Below, piece by piece: positions 1 to 8,215 of a stretch of 13,005 nt of DNA (positions are counted from its first letter, which is position 1; the number at the start of each line of letters is the position of its first letter). The notes beneath the pieces are model-generated. The model saw only the letters and a program-made list of their open reading frames with translations. It did no database searches and was not told where the DNA came from. Position numbers and translations under genes: made by a program. The stretch is from JARICQ01 sp964527205 (GTDB lineage Bacteria > Bacillota > Clostridia > Tissierellales > Tissierellaceae): positions 1 through 13,005 of the forward strand of contig CAZGQG010000040.1 of the NCBI GenBank assembly GCA_964527205.1. The letters run 5' to 3'.

Positions 1-11
1 CAACCCCCGTA

Positions 12-51
12 TCGGACTTTCACCGACTAGTTTGTGCCCATGCTGGGCACA
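12..51. other. GC-rich double-hairpin segment at the window edge, identity unknown
   Basis: The first 60 bases are 53% G+C, clearly richer than the rest of the window. They hold two inverted repeats: TCGG (12-15) with CCGA (23-26), and a perfect 8-bp stem TGTGCCCA (33-40) with TGGGCACA (44-51) around a 3-base loop. No reading frame across it looks like a protein end that I recognise. The composition break and compact paired structure could mark the edge of a mobile or repeated element lying mostly outside the window, or a structured RNA end, but the sequence alone does not decide this. Confidence 0.3.
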
Positions 52-58
52 CGAATAC

Positions 59-89
59 AAAAAAGGTGAAGATAATCTTCACCTTTTTT
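59..89 (-). terminator. Bidirectional intrinsic terminator after the aminopeptidase gene
   Basis: Perfect inverted repeat with 14-base arms (59-72 and 76-89) around a 3-base loop. The core GGTGAAGA/TCTTCACC stem is flanked by an A-run on one side and a T-run on the other, so it can stop transcription from both strands. It lies 47 bases beyond the stop codon of the aminopeptidase gene and is the natural end of the long minus-strand transcription unit. In the other direction it would end any transcript arriving from the left of the window. Confidence 0.85.
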
Positions 90-136
90 CTTTGCTATTT
101 TTAATAATTATTAAAGCTCCTAAAGATCAATTCCTT

Positions 137-1915
137 TTAGATCTCTCTTGTTTCTTCCCTTAACCATTCCTTTTCATCCTCATCTAAGTGGGGAGATAGG
201 ACCTGGAATACTTCTTGGTGATAATCATTTAGCCACTTTATTTCCTTTTGGCTTAGGATTTCTATATCTAAACCCCTTAAGTCAATAGGCACGAAGGATA
301 GGCATTGAAAATTCATAAATTGACCTGAATCAGTGGCTATATCCTTTTGGATTACAAATACATTTTCTATTCTTATCCCATGGCTTCCAGTCTTATATAC
401 CCCAGGTTCTATGGTTACTACCATACCCTCTTCCAAGACCACTTCATTGGCTCTCATGGCAATGCTGTGAGGTCCTTCATGTACATTTAGTAGGTAACCT
501 ACTCCATGACCTGTTCCGCACTTGTAATCCAGTCCCTCTTGCCAGAGAGGGTATCTTGAAAGCACATCCAGGCTGTGTCCTGTGGAACCATATAGGAATC
601 TGGCACTGGCCAGATTTATTTGAGCCTTAAGAGTTAAACTATAGTCCTTTCTTTCTTCATCACTTATTTCTCCAAGTATAAGAGTTCTAGTAATATCCGT
701 AGTTCCATCTAGATATTGGCCTCCTGAATCTATTAGGTACATGCCTTCTTCTTTTAATTCCAAAGCTTGATCTTCCTGAGCTGAATAATGCATCATAGCT
801 GCATTTTCCCTGTAGGCAGATATGCTAGCAAAGCTCTCTTCTATAAAGTGATCCTGCTCTTTTCTAAATTCCAATAATCTTTTCTGGGCTGTATATTCAT
901 TTATTTCTATCTTAGCTAGGTTTTTATCCAACCAATAAAAATATTTTACTAGGGCAACTCCATCCTTTATATAGGCATTTTTTTGATTTTTTATTTCTAT
1001 AGGATTTTTCCTTGCCTTTAAAATACTTGTTAGGTCTGTTCCCTCTATTATTTTACAAGCCCTTGGAATTGACTTATATAGGCTGCTATTTATTCTGGAT
1101 TTGTCCACATATATTTTATTTTTTTCATCGATTTCACTTATATAATGTTTTACATCTTCGTAAGCCTGGATACTCACAGTGTTCTCCCCTAAGAAGTGTT
1201 TAACCTTCTCACCAATCTTATCCCTATCTACAAAGAGAATAGCCTCCTCCATGGATATGTAGGCGTAGGATAGGATCACTGGGTTAAATTCCACATCTCC
1301 CCCTCTTATATTAAAGAGCCAAGCTATATCATCTAAGCTTCCTATAAGATAGGAGTCCACTTCTCTTTTCTTCATTTTCTCCCTAAGTTCATGGATCTTT
1401 TCCTTAGTAGTTTTACCTGTATATTCTATTTTGTGTATAAAGGCCTCTTCCTTTGGCAGGTCTTCCCTATGGGTCCATATTTCTCCCACCAGGTCCAGGT
1501 CTCCATTAAATCCTATCTCCTTGTTTTCTAGCTTTCCTGCTAACTCTTCAAAGGATGACTGAGATAATAATTCTCCATCAAAGCCTATAGTGTCTCCCCT
1601 CTTTAAGTTATCCCTTAACCATTCACCATAGGTAGGAAAACCCTCTGTTCTCATCTTATAGAGTTGAAATTCACTGCCCCTTAATTCTTCTTCTCCTTGA
1701 ATAAAGTATCTCCCATCTGTCCACAGTATGGCATCTTTCTCTGTTACAACTACTGTTCCTGCAGATCCAGTAAAACCAGATATCCACTGCCTAGTCTTAT
1801 AATGATCTGCAATATATTCTGATTGATGAGGGTCAGCAGTGTTTACTATATAGGCATCTATATTATTTTCCTTCATCAATTTTCTTAAACTATCCAATCT
1901 GCTGTTGATTTCCAT
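137..1915 (-). CDS. Xaa-Pro aminopeptidase, three-domain type (peptidase family M24B)
   Basis: A cytoplasmic dinuclear-metal aminopeptidase that removes the N-terminal residue from peptides with proline in second position. At 592 residues it has the long three-domain layout of eukaryotic-type aminopeptidase P, with two creatinase-like N-terminal domains (about 1-160 and 161-310) and a C-terminal pita-bread catalytic domain (about 312-592), rather than the roughly 440-residue E. coli PepP form. All five family metal ligands are visible: D396 (LIDSGG), D407 (TTDITRT), H470 (GTGHG), E503 (TIEPG) and E517 (RIENV). H479 in VHEGP fits the catalytic-site histidine. There is no signal peptide. The ATG start has an AAGGAGG site about 7 bases upstream and lies inside the end of the EutH-like gene (31-base overlap), which suggests translational coupling. 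It is the last gene of the unit and fits a role in degrading imported proline-containing peptides. Confidence 0.93.
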   Translation of the reverse strand: MEINSRLDSLRKLMKENNIDAYIVNTADPHQSEYIADHYKTRQWISGFTGSAGTVVVTEKDAILWTDGRYFIQGEEELRGSEFQLYKMRTEGFPTYGEWLRDNLKRGDTIGFDGELLSQSSFEELAGKLENKEIGFNGDLDLVGEIWTHREDLPKEEAFIHKIEYTGKTTKEKIHELREKMKKREVDSYLIGSLDDIAWLFNIRGGDVEFNPVILSYAYISMEEAILFVDRDKIGEKVKHFLGENTVSIQAYEDVKHYISEIDEKNKIYVDKSRINSSLYKSIPRACKIIEGTDLTSILKARKNPIEIKNQKNAYIKDGVALVKYFYWLDKNLAKIEINEYTAQKRLLEFRKEQDHFIEESFASISAYRENAAMMHYSAQEDQALELKEEGMYLIDSGGQYLDGTTDITRTLILGEISDEERKDYSLTLKAQINLASARFLYGSTGHSLDVLSRYPLWQEGLDYKCGTGHGVGYLLNVHEGPHSIAMRANEVVLEEGMVVTIEPGVYKTGSHGIRIENVFVIQKDIATDSGQFMNFQCLSFVPIDLRGLDIEILSQKEIKWLNDYHQEVFQVLSPHLDEDEKEWLREETREI

Positions 1916-2988
1916 TTTTTTCCTCCTTTTTTTTCCTCTATCTTTATAAGTAAAGTCGCCATAAATACAGCGCTAAGCCCTGCTACCAACTTGCTAACTA
2001 TAAAAGGATTTACAGTGCTAGGCGAAACCGAGGATATATAAGCTAATTGTCCACCAAAAACAAAAGATCCTGATACTGCAAATGCAGCATTTAATATCTT
2101 GCCCCTTGTATTCATTTTATCATAAATTCCCAGCATAGGAATACAATTTGCTAAGGAACTAAAAATTCCAAGAATAGAGTATTGATCAAGCCCTGTCCTA
2201 GATTCTATTTTACTCAGGCTCTTTTCCAGTGCATTGGATATTAAGTAAAACATTGAATAAGCTCCTGATAAAATAATACCTATTTTTAATATAATAATAG
2301 CGCCCTCTTCTATAGACAACATCCCTGGTAGTATTTGCCAGTCAAAAAAATAGTTGAAAATACCTAAGATTAATCCTAGAGAACTAAGCTTTACTACGAA
2401 ATTTCCTATTATCTTGAAAATTCTTATCATTTTAAGTTTAGCCTTATATAATCCAAATATAATTAAGCCTACAAATATAACCACTGGATATATATTTTGA
2501 AAAATCTCCCTAGCTCCTATGCCCATCATAATACCACCTACAACCATACCCAAGGGTATGGTTGTAATACCTGCTAATACCCCTTTAACAAAACAATCAA
2601 AATCATCATCAGATATAAAACCAAGAGCTATAGGAAGGGTAAAAGATAGGGTAGTACCTAGCATGGAAGATAGGATTAATCCATTAAAAGTTCCTATGTT
2701 TTCTGAACTAGATATTCCAATGCTAGCAGAATATCCACCTAAATCAGGGGCTAATATGCTACTGATAAATACAGATGGATTTGTGTGAATTAAGTTTGCA
2801 AAGGGTTCTAGTATTGGAGCTAAAAGATTACTTATGATGGGAGATAAGCAGTAGATTCCAATAATAGTCAATGCCAAATCTCCTATTCCCCTAATTCCTT
2901 CATCAAATTTCTTTCCTAAGCCAAGTCTATTATTAAATATTTTGTCTATTCCCCCAATAATTGAAAAGGCTACCAATAAATAAATCAT
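1885..2988 (-). CDS. EutH-family integral membrane transporter outside a eut locus
   Basis: A 367-residue polytopic membrane protein with about ten hydrophobic segments and the layout of EutH, the ethanolamine permease associated with eut operons. Recognisable family stretches are DEGIRGIGDLAL (29-40), the APDLGGY segment (80-86, CDMGGF-like in classical EutH), GVLAGITTIPLG (136-147), and the C-terminal block containing NCIPMLGIYDKMNTRGK (281-297) and FAVSGSFVFGG (303-313). It is slightly shorter than typical EutH (about 400 residues). The ATG start has an AGAGGTGG site close upstream and follows the intact amidohydrolase gene by 30 bases. No ethanolamine ammonia-lyase, microcompartment or other eut genes are in the window, so ethanolamine is not a safe substrate call. 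Its position among peptide and amide hydrolase genes suggests transport of a related small amine, amino alcohol or hydrolysis product. The family assignment is confident; the substrate is unknown. Confidence 0.8.
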   Translation of the reverse strand: MIYLLVAFSIIGGIDKIFNNRLGLGKKFDEGIRGIGDLALTIIGIYCLSPIISNLLAPILEPFANLIHTNPSVFISSILAPDLGGYSASIGISSSENIGTFNGLILSSMLGTTLSFTLPIALGFISDDDFDCFVKGVLAGITTIPLGMVVGGIMMGIGAREIFQNIYPVVIFVGLIIFGLYKAKLKMIRIFKIIGNFVVKLSSLGLILGIFNYFFDWQILPGMLSIEEGAIIILKIGIILSGAYSMFYLISNALEKSLSKIESRTGLDQYSILGIFSSLANCIPMLGIYDKMNTRGKILNAAFAVSGSFVFGGQLAYISSVSPSTVNPFIVSKLVAGLSAVFMATLLIKIEEKKGGKKWKSTADWIV

Positions 2989-3018
2989 ATTCCACCTCTG
3001 TTATATAATATAGATGTA

Positions 3019-4185
3019 TTAGCTTTCTTGGCTATATACTAGTTCTCCATTTATAATTGTCTTTATTATTTTTGCATCTGTATTGTATGCCGGCATACCT
3101 TTGAAAATCAGAATATCCGCATCTTTTCCTACTTCTAGGGAACCCACCCTATCATCTATATTGAGTATTTTAGCAGGGTTAATAGTTATCATCTTCAGAG
3201 CCCTATCTATTTCTAATCCTGACCTTACTGCTTCTCCTACATGATGCAACAAGCTATCTATACTCAGTATAGGTGCATCCACTGTGATTGCAGTTAATAC
3301 ATTTCTCTTATCTAATTCTACCACGCTTTCTATATCAATTACCCTAGCCTCTCCAAAACTTGTTATTGATCCCAAGGGACCAAATACTATTGAACAACCA
3401 CTCTCTACAAGCTCCTCCATATAATCGCAAGCACCCCAAGCATGTTCTATAGAAAATTCTACATCATATTTTTTAGCTACTTCTATAGCTGACATCATAT
3501 CAAATTGAGTACAGTGAATCTTTAAAGGCAGTTCTTTTCTTAGGACTGGTATAATACTTTCCAAGTCTTGATCGTACTTAGGCATTTTCTCTCCATCTTT
3601 TTCTGCCCTTTCCTTGTCCTCCATATATTCCCTTGCCTTTTCAAATAAATCTATAATTATACTAGGTATAGACATCCTACTGGAGGGAGCTTGTTTTCTA
3701 TCTCCATAGGTTCTCTTAGGATTCCCACCAAATGCTACTTTTAATGCAACCGGATTTTTAATTGACATATCAAATATATTTTTTCCATAAGTTTTACTTG
3801 CAAAAACCAGGCCGCATATTACATTTCCGCTTCCTGGTGTAATTCCCACAGATGTTATACCACTTTCATAAGCATATCTAAAGTCCTGTGACCCTGGGTC
3901 TATTCCGTATATAGCTTCTACAGCGGGTGTTAGATTATTTGTCATTTCATTTAAATCATCTATGCTAGTTGGATGGCTAAAGTTCATTCCACCTATATGA
4001 GAATGGCAATCTACAAATCCTGGAAATACATTTTGACCTTCAGCATCTATAACCCTTATGTTCTCTCCAACTTCCCTATCCCCTTCCCCTATTTCTACTA
4101 TCTTTCCTTCTTCTACAAGTATATAGCCTCTAGGGATTATCCTGTCATTCATTGTATATATCTTAGCATTTTTTACTATTAACAT
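3019..4185 (-). CDS. Metal-dependent amidohydrolase (imidazolonepropionase-like, COG1228 type), active-site residues intact
   Basis: A 388-residue cytoplasmic amidohydrolase-superfamily enzyme. An N-terminal beta-sandwich portion (1-55) leads into the metal-binding barrel, and the C-terminal NPAKIL...GSLEVGKDADILIF segment (336-361) is typical of the family. The expected metal ligands are present: H61 and H63 (FVDCHSH), H224 (LKIHC), H248 (IEHAW) and D303 (TVDAP). K149, in ALKVAFGGNPK, is also shared with the neighbouring paralogue and could be a bridging lysine, though that is uncertain. Related enzymes hydrolyse cyclic amides or dipeptides (imidazolonepropionase, prolidase-like and isoaspartyl dipeptidase relatives); the substrate here cannot be read from sequence. 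The ATG start (4183-4185) has GGAGG 7 bases upstream. It overlaps the end of the preceding paralogue by 7 bases, so the two are translationally coupled. Confidence 0.85.
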   Translation of the reverse strand: MLIVKNAKIYTMNDRIIPRGYILVEEGKIVEIGEGDREVGENIRVIDAEGQNVFPGFVDCHSHIGGMNFSHPTSIDDLNEMTNNLTPAVEAIYGIDPGSQDFRYAYESGITSVGITPGSGNVICGLVFASKTYGKNIFDMSIKNPVALKVAFGGNPKRTYGDRKQAPSSRMSIPSIIIDLFEKAREYMEDKERAEKDGEKMPKYDQDLESIIPVLRKELPLKIHCTQFDMMSAIEVAKKYDVEFSIEHAWGACDYMEELVESGCSIVFGPLGSITSFGEARVIDIESVVELDKRNVLTAITVDAPILSIDSLLHHVGEAVRSGLEIDRALKMITINPAKILNIDDRVGSLEVGKDADILIFKGMPAYNTDAKIIKTIINGELVYSQES

Positions 4186-5297
4186 TTCAATCCCTCCTTT
4201 GTATAGGCAAGTTCTCCATTTACTATTGTATTGGTTACTTGCGCATCATAGTACTTTATAGGATTTTTTGTATAGATTACTATATCTGCATTTTTTCCCT
4301 CTTCTATGCTGCCCAATATATTATCTATTCCCAAGATTTTAGCAGGATTTAAAGTCATCATTTCCACAATTTCTTCACTATCCATACCTGCCCTTAAAAA
4401 CTCTATTGCATTCCACAAGTACTTGACCTTTCCATTTGGTCCATATTTACCTGTAATAGTGAAGCTCATTGGAATATTATTTGTCTTTAATTTAGAAAAT
4501 TCTATTAAATCAGTATTATTGTAGTTTTTTTCCGTTAAATATATTTGCTCTCCTACTATAATAGGAATTTTTGCATCTATAATCCTATCTATGCACTTGT
4601 CTCCATTGTATACACCAACTAGGACTGCATTTATATTAAATTTTTCTATTATGTGGACTACACTATTTATTTCCATTTCTGTATTGGCTGTTATAAAGAT
4701 TGGAATTTGGCGGTTCAATACTTTGTCTAATATATCCTTGCCTTTTTCCTTTAATTCTAGATTTCCCTTTAAAAACTCCTCAAATTTATTGAATATACCC
4801 ATTTTTGTCATAGGAGCTTGATTTCTCTTGCCATAAACTTCTTTTACATTGTTTATTACAGATGCCTTTAATCCTATTGGTTCTTTTACCAGCATAGTAT
4901 GAGAGTTTTTTCCAAAGGTCTTGTATACAGCCATTTGACCCCCTATTATATTGTCATTACCTGGTGAAGCACCTACAGTTGTTATTCCCACCTTGTAGAG
5001 TTCTTCAAGGCCTATCTCCCTGTGGTTAAATGAATATTTTATTTCAGCTTCCGGTGTTATAGGATCAGACTTTTCTTCATGATCTTTTACACTAAATGAA
5101 ATATCCATAGATCCCAGACTAGTCACAGGGTCTATAAACCCAGGAAATACTTCCTTGCCTTTTGCATCTATGGTCAATCTACCTTTTCCTTGTATATTCC
5201 GTTCAACTTGTTTTATTGTTTTTCCTTCAATCAAAATATCATAATCATTCAAAACTTGTCCATTTCCTACATGGATATTTCCATTTTTTATAATCAA
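4179..5297 (-). CDS. Amidohydrolase-family protein lacking all metal ligands (probable pseudoenzyme)
   Basis: A 372-residue paralogue of the next gene, alignable almost end to end (FPGFID at 51-56, VGITTVGASPGN at 103-114, QAPMTKMG at 160-167, NPAKILGID at 317-325, EEGKNADIVIY at 332-342). In this alignment every metal-binding position is replaced: the HxH pair becomes V58/S60, the two barrel histidines become T203 and V227, and the aspartate position falls at G283/K284. The lysine K144 is kept. The frame is intact and has the best ribosome binding site of the pair, so it is unlikely to be a decaying gene. It probably acts as a structural, regulatory or ligand-binding partner of the active paralogue. 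The start is TTG (5295-5297), chosen because an AGGAGGT site lies 8 bases upstream and the N terminus matches the paralogue. It is the first gene after the binding-protein gene. Confidence 0.82.
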   Translation of the reverse strand: MIIKNGNIHVGNGQVLNDYDILIEGKTIKQVERNIQGKGRLTIDAKGKEVFPGFIDPVTSLGSMDISFSVKDHEEKSDPITPEAEIKYSFNHREIGLEELYKVGITTVGASPGNDNIIGGQMAVYKTFGKNSHTMLVKEPIGLKASVINNVKEVYGKRNQAPMTKMGIFNKFEEFLKGNLELKEKGKDILDKVLNRQIPIFITANTEMEINSVVHIIEKFNINAVLVGVYNGDKCIDRIIDAKIPIIVGEQIYLTEKNYNNTDLIEFSKLKTNNIPMSFTITGKYGPNGKVKYLWNAIEFLRAGMDSEEIVEMMTLNPAKILGIDNILGSIEEGKNADIVIYTKNPIKYYDAQVTNTIVNGELAYTKEGLKC

Positions 5298-5311
5298 TTC
5301 TACTACCTCCT
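5295..5311 (-). promoter_or_regulatory. Strong ribosome binding site with TTG start
   Basis: On the minus strand AGGAGGTAG (5303-5311) precedes the codon TTG at 5295-5297 with an 8-base gap from GGAGG. No ATG or GTG in frame is better placed. The start gives the N terminus MIIKNGNIHVGNG, which matches that of the neighbouring paralogue. Confidence 0.75.
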
Positions 5312-5331
5312 AGCTTAATCCTCATATTTTA

Positions 5332-5369
5332 AAAGCAAGGCAAACCCTAAATTGTTTTCACCTTGCTTT
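5332..5369 (-). terminator. Intercistronic hairpin, weak terminator or mRNA end stabiliser
   Basis: A perfect 9-bp stem (5332-5340 with 5361-5369) encloses a 20-base loop in which AAAC (5342-5345) can further pair with GTTT (5354-5357). On the minus strand the stem is followed by only four T residues and then mixed sequence, so termination is probably incomplete. It stands 33 bases after the binding-protein stop codon and before the first amidohydrolase gene. It fits partial read-through, or protection of the upstream message, allowing more binding protein than downstream enzymes. Confidence 0.5.
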
Positions 5370-5402
5370 ATTTAAATAATTATTATTTATATATCTAAGA
5401 TT

Positions 5403-7181
5403 TTATTTTCCTGATATATAAATCAAACTATGGTCTACTGGTGAGTGTGAACTTGGATAATAATCTTTTACATATTTTGCTTTAAATGTTGTTATAGTAT
5501 AACAATGAGTTGGAGCAATCAAGGCTTTTCCTACAAGAAGTTTTTCAGCTTCTACAAATAGCTCAGCTCTTTCCTGGTTATCACTAGAATTAGCTGCCTG
5601 CTTTAAGATTTCTGAATACTTTTGAGCATCTTCACCTTCCCATCCTGATTTGGAACTGTTAAAGTATCCATCAACTGGATCATATGTCTGAAGTAATGCA
5701 TTTGGATCATTGTAATATGGACCCCATCCCGCACTTGAAATATCATAATCACCTGCAGCAACCTTGTCCCACATTACATTCCATTCAACCATATCTATCT
5801 TTATTGTGATTCCTAGCTTTTCTTGCCATTGTTGCAAGTACCATTCTCCTATTTTCTTAGAAAGCTCACTAGTTCCTCTGGTTGAAAAACTCAAGTCTAC
5901 CTTTGCTGGGTCTGGATCTAACCCTTCTTCTTTTAAGCCTTCAATTAGCAATGCCTTTGGATCCGGATGCTCTTCCATTAAATCTTTGATAACTTGGTTT
6001 TCTCCATTGACCATATCACTATATAGTTCATTTCCTACATTAGTAACTGATGGCATCATTGAGTAAAGGGCTTCTCCCTGACCGTTTAATAGGTCATCTA
6101 CATACTTTTCTCTATCTATTGATAGGGAAAGAGCCAATCTTATTTTATCATTTTTAAGATATTTGTTAGCAGCATTGAAACCTAAAAATTCAGGTGCATT
6201 GTCCGGTACAACTATTTGATCAAACCTACCATCTTGAGAGATTAATTTTTGCCAATCTGGATCATTTGTTGTAAGTACATCTATTTCCCCGCCCATCAAG
6301 GCTTGGGCTGCAGTTCCAGGATCTTGAATCAATTTCCTTTCAACTTTTTCAAGATTTATATTGTCTGCTCCCCAATAGCTGTCGTTCTTAATAAATGTTA
6401 TTTGAACATTTGGGTCCCAGCTTTCCATTATAAAAGGTCCATTCATAACTACAGTATCAACTGATGAACCATATTCATTGCCATACTCTTCATACTTATC
6501 TTGTCTAATTGGCTTCGCACCAGTTAAGAGGTCAAGGAAATAACCATAAGGCTTTGTCAATGTGAATTCAACTGTTTTTTCATCAATGGCCTTTATTCCA
6601 ATATCTTCTGGTTCTTTGTCATATCCAGCTGTTTCACCATCATTGTAAAGAGCTTCCCCATAGTTTAATATTACTCCATCAAATAACCAGGCATTTGTTG
6701 AGCCTGTACTTGGGGTTGCCATAGTTCTAAATGTAAATACAAAGTCATCAGCTGTTACTGGCACTCCATCGTTCCAAACTGCATCTTCTCTTATATGGAA
6801 AGTATAAACTGTTCCATCTTCACTTATATCCCAGCTTTCAGCAGCTGCTGGCTTAATTATTGAATTATAGTTTTCATCTGTTACTCCTGCTACCAAAGTT
6901 TCCAATATGAAATCTTGAACCCCATTGTCTGGTCCCGTGGTATTGATCATAGGATTGATACCAGTGATATCACTTCCACTACTAAATATATACTTTTGCT
7001 CAGCGTCCAAAGCTGTTTCCTCATCAGTATTTTCTTCATCTTCTCCATCTGTTGCATTTTCTTCATCTGTTACATTGTTACCATTTGTTGTCTCATCCTC
7101 TGTACTTCCACAAGCTGTTAAAGTAGATACAAGCAATGCAGAAATAAGAATTAATATTAGTAATTTTTTTAAATTTTTCAT
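5403..7181 (-). CDS. oppA: Oligopeptide/dipeptide ABC transporter substrate-binding lipoprotein (SBP_bac_5 family)
   Basis: The extracellular, membrane-anchored receptor that delivers peptides to the adjacent permease. At 592 residues it has a lysine-rich start and hydrophobic segment (1-20), followed by the lipobox LTAC with the lipidated cysteine at 24. Residues 25-61 are a low-complexity linker rich in Asp, Glu, Asn and Thr, typical of Gram-positive lipoproteins. The family 5 binding domain then runs to the end. Family-typical stretches include KPAAAESWDISEDGTVYTFH (109-128), DAVWNDGVPVTADDFVFTFR (132-151) and LALSLSIDREKYVDDLLNGQ. The ATG start has AAGGAGG 6 bases upstream. It follows the F ATPase gene by 59 AT-rich bases, an unusual place because the A gene often leads such operons. 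The ligand could be peptides or a non-peptide compound, since this family also binds nickel and sugars; the neighbouring peptidase favours peptides. Confidence 0.9.
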   Translation of the reverse strand: MKNLKKLLILILISALLVSTLTACGSTEDETTNGNNVTDEENATDGEDEENTDEETALDAEQKYIFSSGSDITGINPMINTTGPDNGVQDFILETLVAGVTDENYNSIIKPAAAESWDISEDGTVYTFHIREDAVWNDGVPVTADDFVFTFRTMATPSTGSTNAWLFDGVILNYGEALYNDGETAGYDKEPEDIGIKAIDEKTVEFTLTKPYGYFLDLLTGAKPIRQDKYEEYGNEYGSSVDTVVMNGPFIMESWDPNVQITFIKNDSYWGADNINLEKVERKLIQDPGTAAQALMGGEIDVLTTNDPDWQKLISQDGRFDQIVVPDNAPEFLGFNAANKYLKNDKIRLALSLSIDREKYVDDLLNGQGEALYSMMPSVTNVGNELYSDMVNGENQVIKDLMEEHPDPKALLIEGLKEEGLDPDPAKVDLSFSTRGTSELSKKIGEWYLQQWQEKLGITIKIDMVEWNVMWDKVAAGDYDISSAGWGPYYNDPNALLQTYDPVDGYFNSSKSGWEGEDAQKYSEILKQAANSSDNQERAELFVEAEKLLVGKALIAPTHCYTITTFKAKYVKDYYPSSHSPVDHSLIYISGK

Positions 7182-7240
7182 GTCTTCCTCCTTGATTTTA
7201 ATTGTTTTTTATTTGAAAGCCCTTTTTTAAAACTAGTTTT

Positions 7241-8215
7241 TTATTTCATATTCATTTCTACCATATGGCAGGCAACAAAATGCTCAGTTTCTACTTCAAT
7301 AAGCTCTGGCATTTTCCTCTTACATACTTCCATTGCAAATTTGCACCTAGTTTCAAATTTACATCCTGGGGGAGGATTAATAGGACTAGGTATCTCACCT
7401 TCTATTGGAATTCTCTTTTTGTTTTTTTCTAGATCTGGATCAGCTATTGGAATGGCTGATAGTAGGGCTTGTGTATATGGATGTAGTGGATTTGAATATA
7501 ATTTGTCACTAGTAGTAAATTCAACTAAAGTTCCCAAATACATTACACCTACCCTATCTGAAATATGCTTGATCATTGATAAATCATGGGCAATAAATAA
7601 ATAGGTAAGACCTCTCTTCTTTTGCAGTTCAATCAAGAGATTCACTACTTGGGCCTGGATAGATACATCCAATGCTGAAATAGGCTCATCACAAACTATA
7701 AACTCAGGTTCAATAGCCAGTGCCCTTGCAATTCCTATTCTTTGCCTCTGTCCACCAGAAAACTCATGGGGAAATCTAGATGCATGTTCTTTGTTTAATC
7801 CTACTGTTTCAAGCAGGTCATATATTTTTTCTTGCCTTTCTTCTCCCCTATAAATGTCATGTATATCTATTCCTTCTCCTATAATGTCACCAACTGTCAT
7901 CCTGGGATTTAAGGAAGAGTAGGGATCTTGAAATATAATTTGGGCATTTTTAGTGAATTCTCTTTTCTTTTTGTTTCCCAGGCTATGAATATCCTGTCCC
8001 CTATATATAACTTGCCCAGCAGTAGCATCATATAGTCCCATTACAGTCTTGCCACAAGTTGTCTTGCCACAACCAGACTCGCCTACAATACCCAAGGTTT
8101 CTCCCTTGTAAATATTAAAACTTACACCATCTACTGCCTTTAATACATCTTTTCGACCTATTTTAAAGTGTTTTTTTAAGTCTTTTACCTCAATTAATAT
8201 TTCCCTATTTTCCAT
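7241..8215 (-). CDS. oppF: Peptide ABC transporter ATP-binding protein, OppF/DppF type
   Basis: One of the two cytoplasmic ATPases that power peptide import. The 324 residues contain Walker A GESGCGKT (45-52), the Q-loop in IFQDPYSSLNP (94-104), the signature SGGQRQR (153-159), Walker B with D176/E177 (VCDEP) and the switch histidine H210. The C-terminal oligopeptide-transporter domain carries four cysteines (C285, C291, C298, C316) in the spacing associated with an iron-sulfur cluster in this subfamily. The start overlaps the end of the D ATPase gene by 11 bases, with an AGAGGTG site upstream, so the pair is coupled. F rather than D is called from gene order and from the shorter sequence with the SSLNPRMTVGDII motif. 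Confidence 0.92.
   Translation of the reverse strand: MENREILIEVKDLKKHFKIGRKDVLKAVDGVSFNIYKGETLGIVGESGCGKTTCGKTVMGLYDATAGQVIYRGQDIHSLGNKKKREFTKNAQIIFQDPYSSLNPRMTVGDIIGEGIDIHDIYRGEERQEKIYDLLETVGLNKEHASRFPHEFSGGQRQRIGIARALAIEPEFIVCDEPISALDVSIQAQVVNLLIELQKKRGLTYLFIAHDLSMIKHISDRVGVMYLGTLVEFTTSDKLYSNPLHPYTQALLSAIPIADPDLEKNKKRIPIEGEIPSPINPPPGCKFETRCKFAMEVCKRKMPELIEVETEHFVACHMVEMNMK

Noticed and set aside
2519..2788. 89-codon open frame opposite the EutH-like gene
   Set aside because: A shadow of a conserved membrane protein on the other strand, with no family resemblance.
4179..5297. Reading the first amidohydrolase as a decaying pseudogene
   Set aside because: The frame is uninterrupted, the rest of the fold is well kept, and the ribosome binding site and coupling to the next gene look maintained; a pseudoenzyme is the better reading.
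6925..7230. Open frames opposite the binding-protein gene, including one of 101 codons
   Set aside because: They mirror the low-complexity acidic linker and signal-peptide codons of the true gene; no ribosome binding site or recognisable protein features.
7229..7240. AAAACTAGTTTT palindrome before the binding-protein gene, similar to AACTAGTT at 11214-11221 in the oppB leader
   Set aside because: Short AT-rich palindromes; an ACTAGT core appears at several places here without consistent position, and no terminator or operator structure follows from it.
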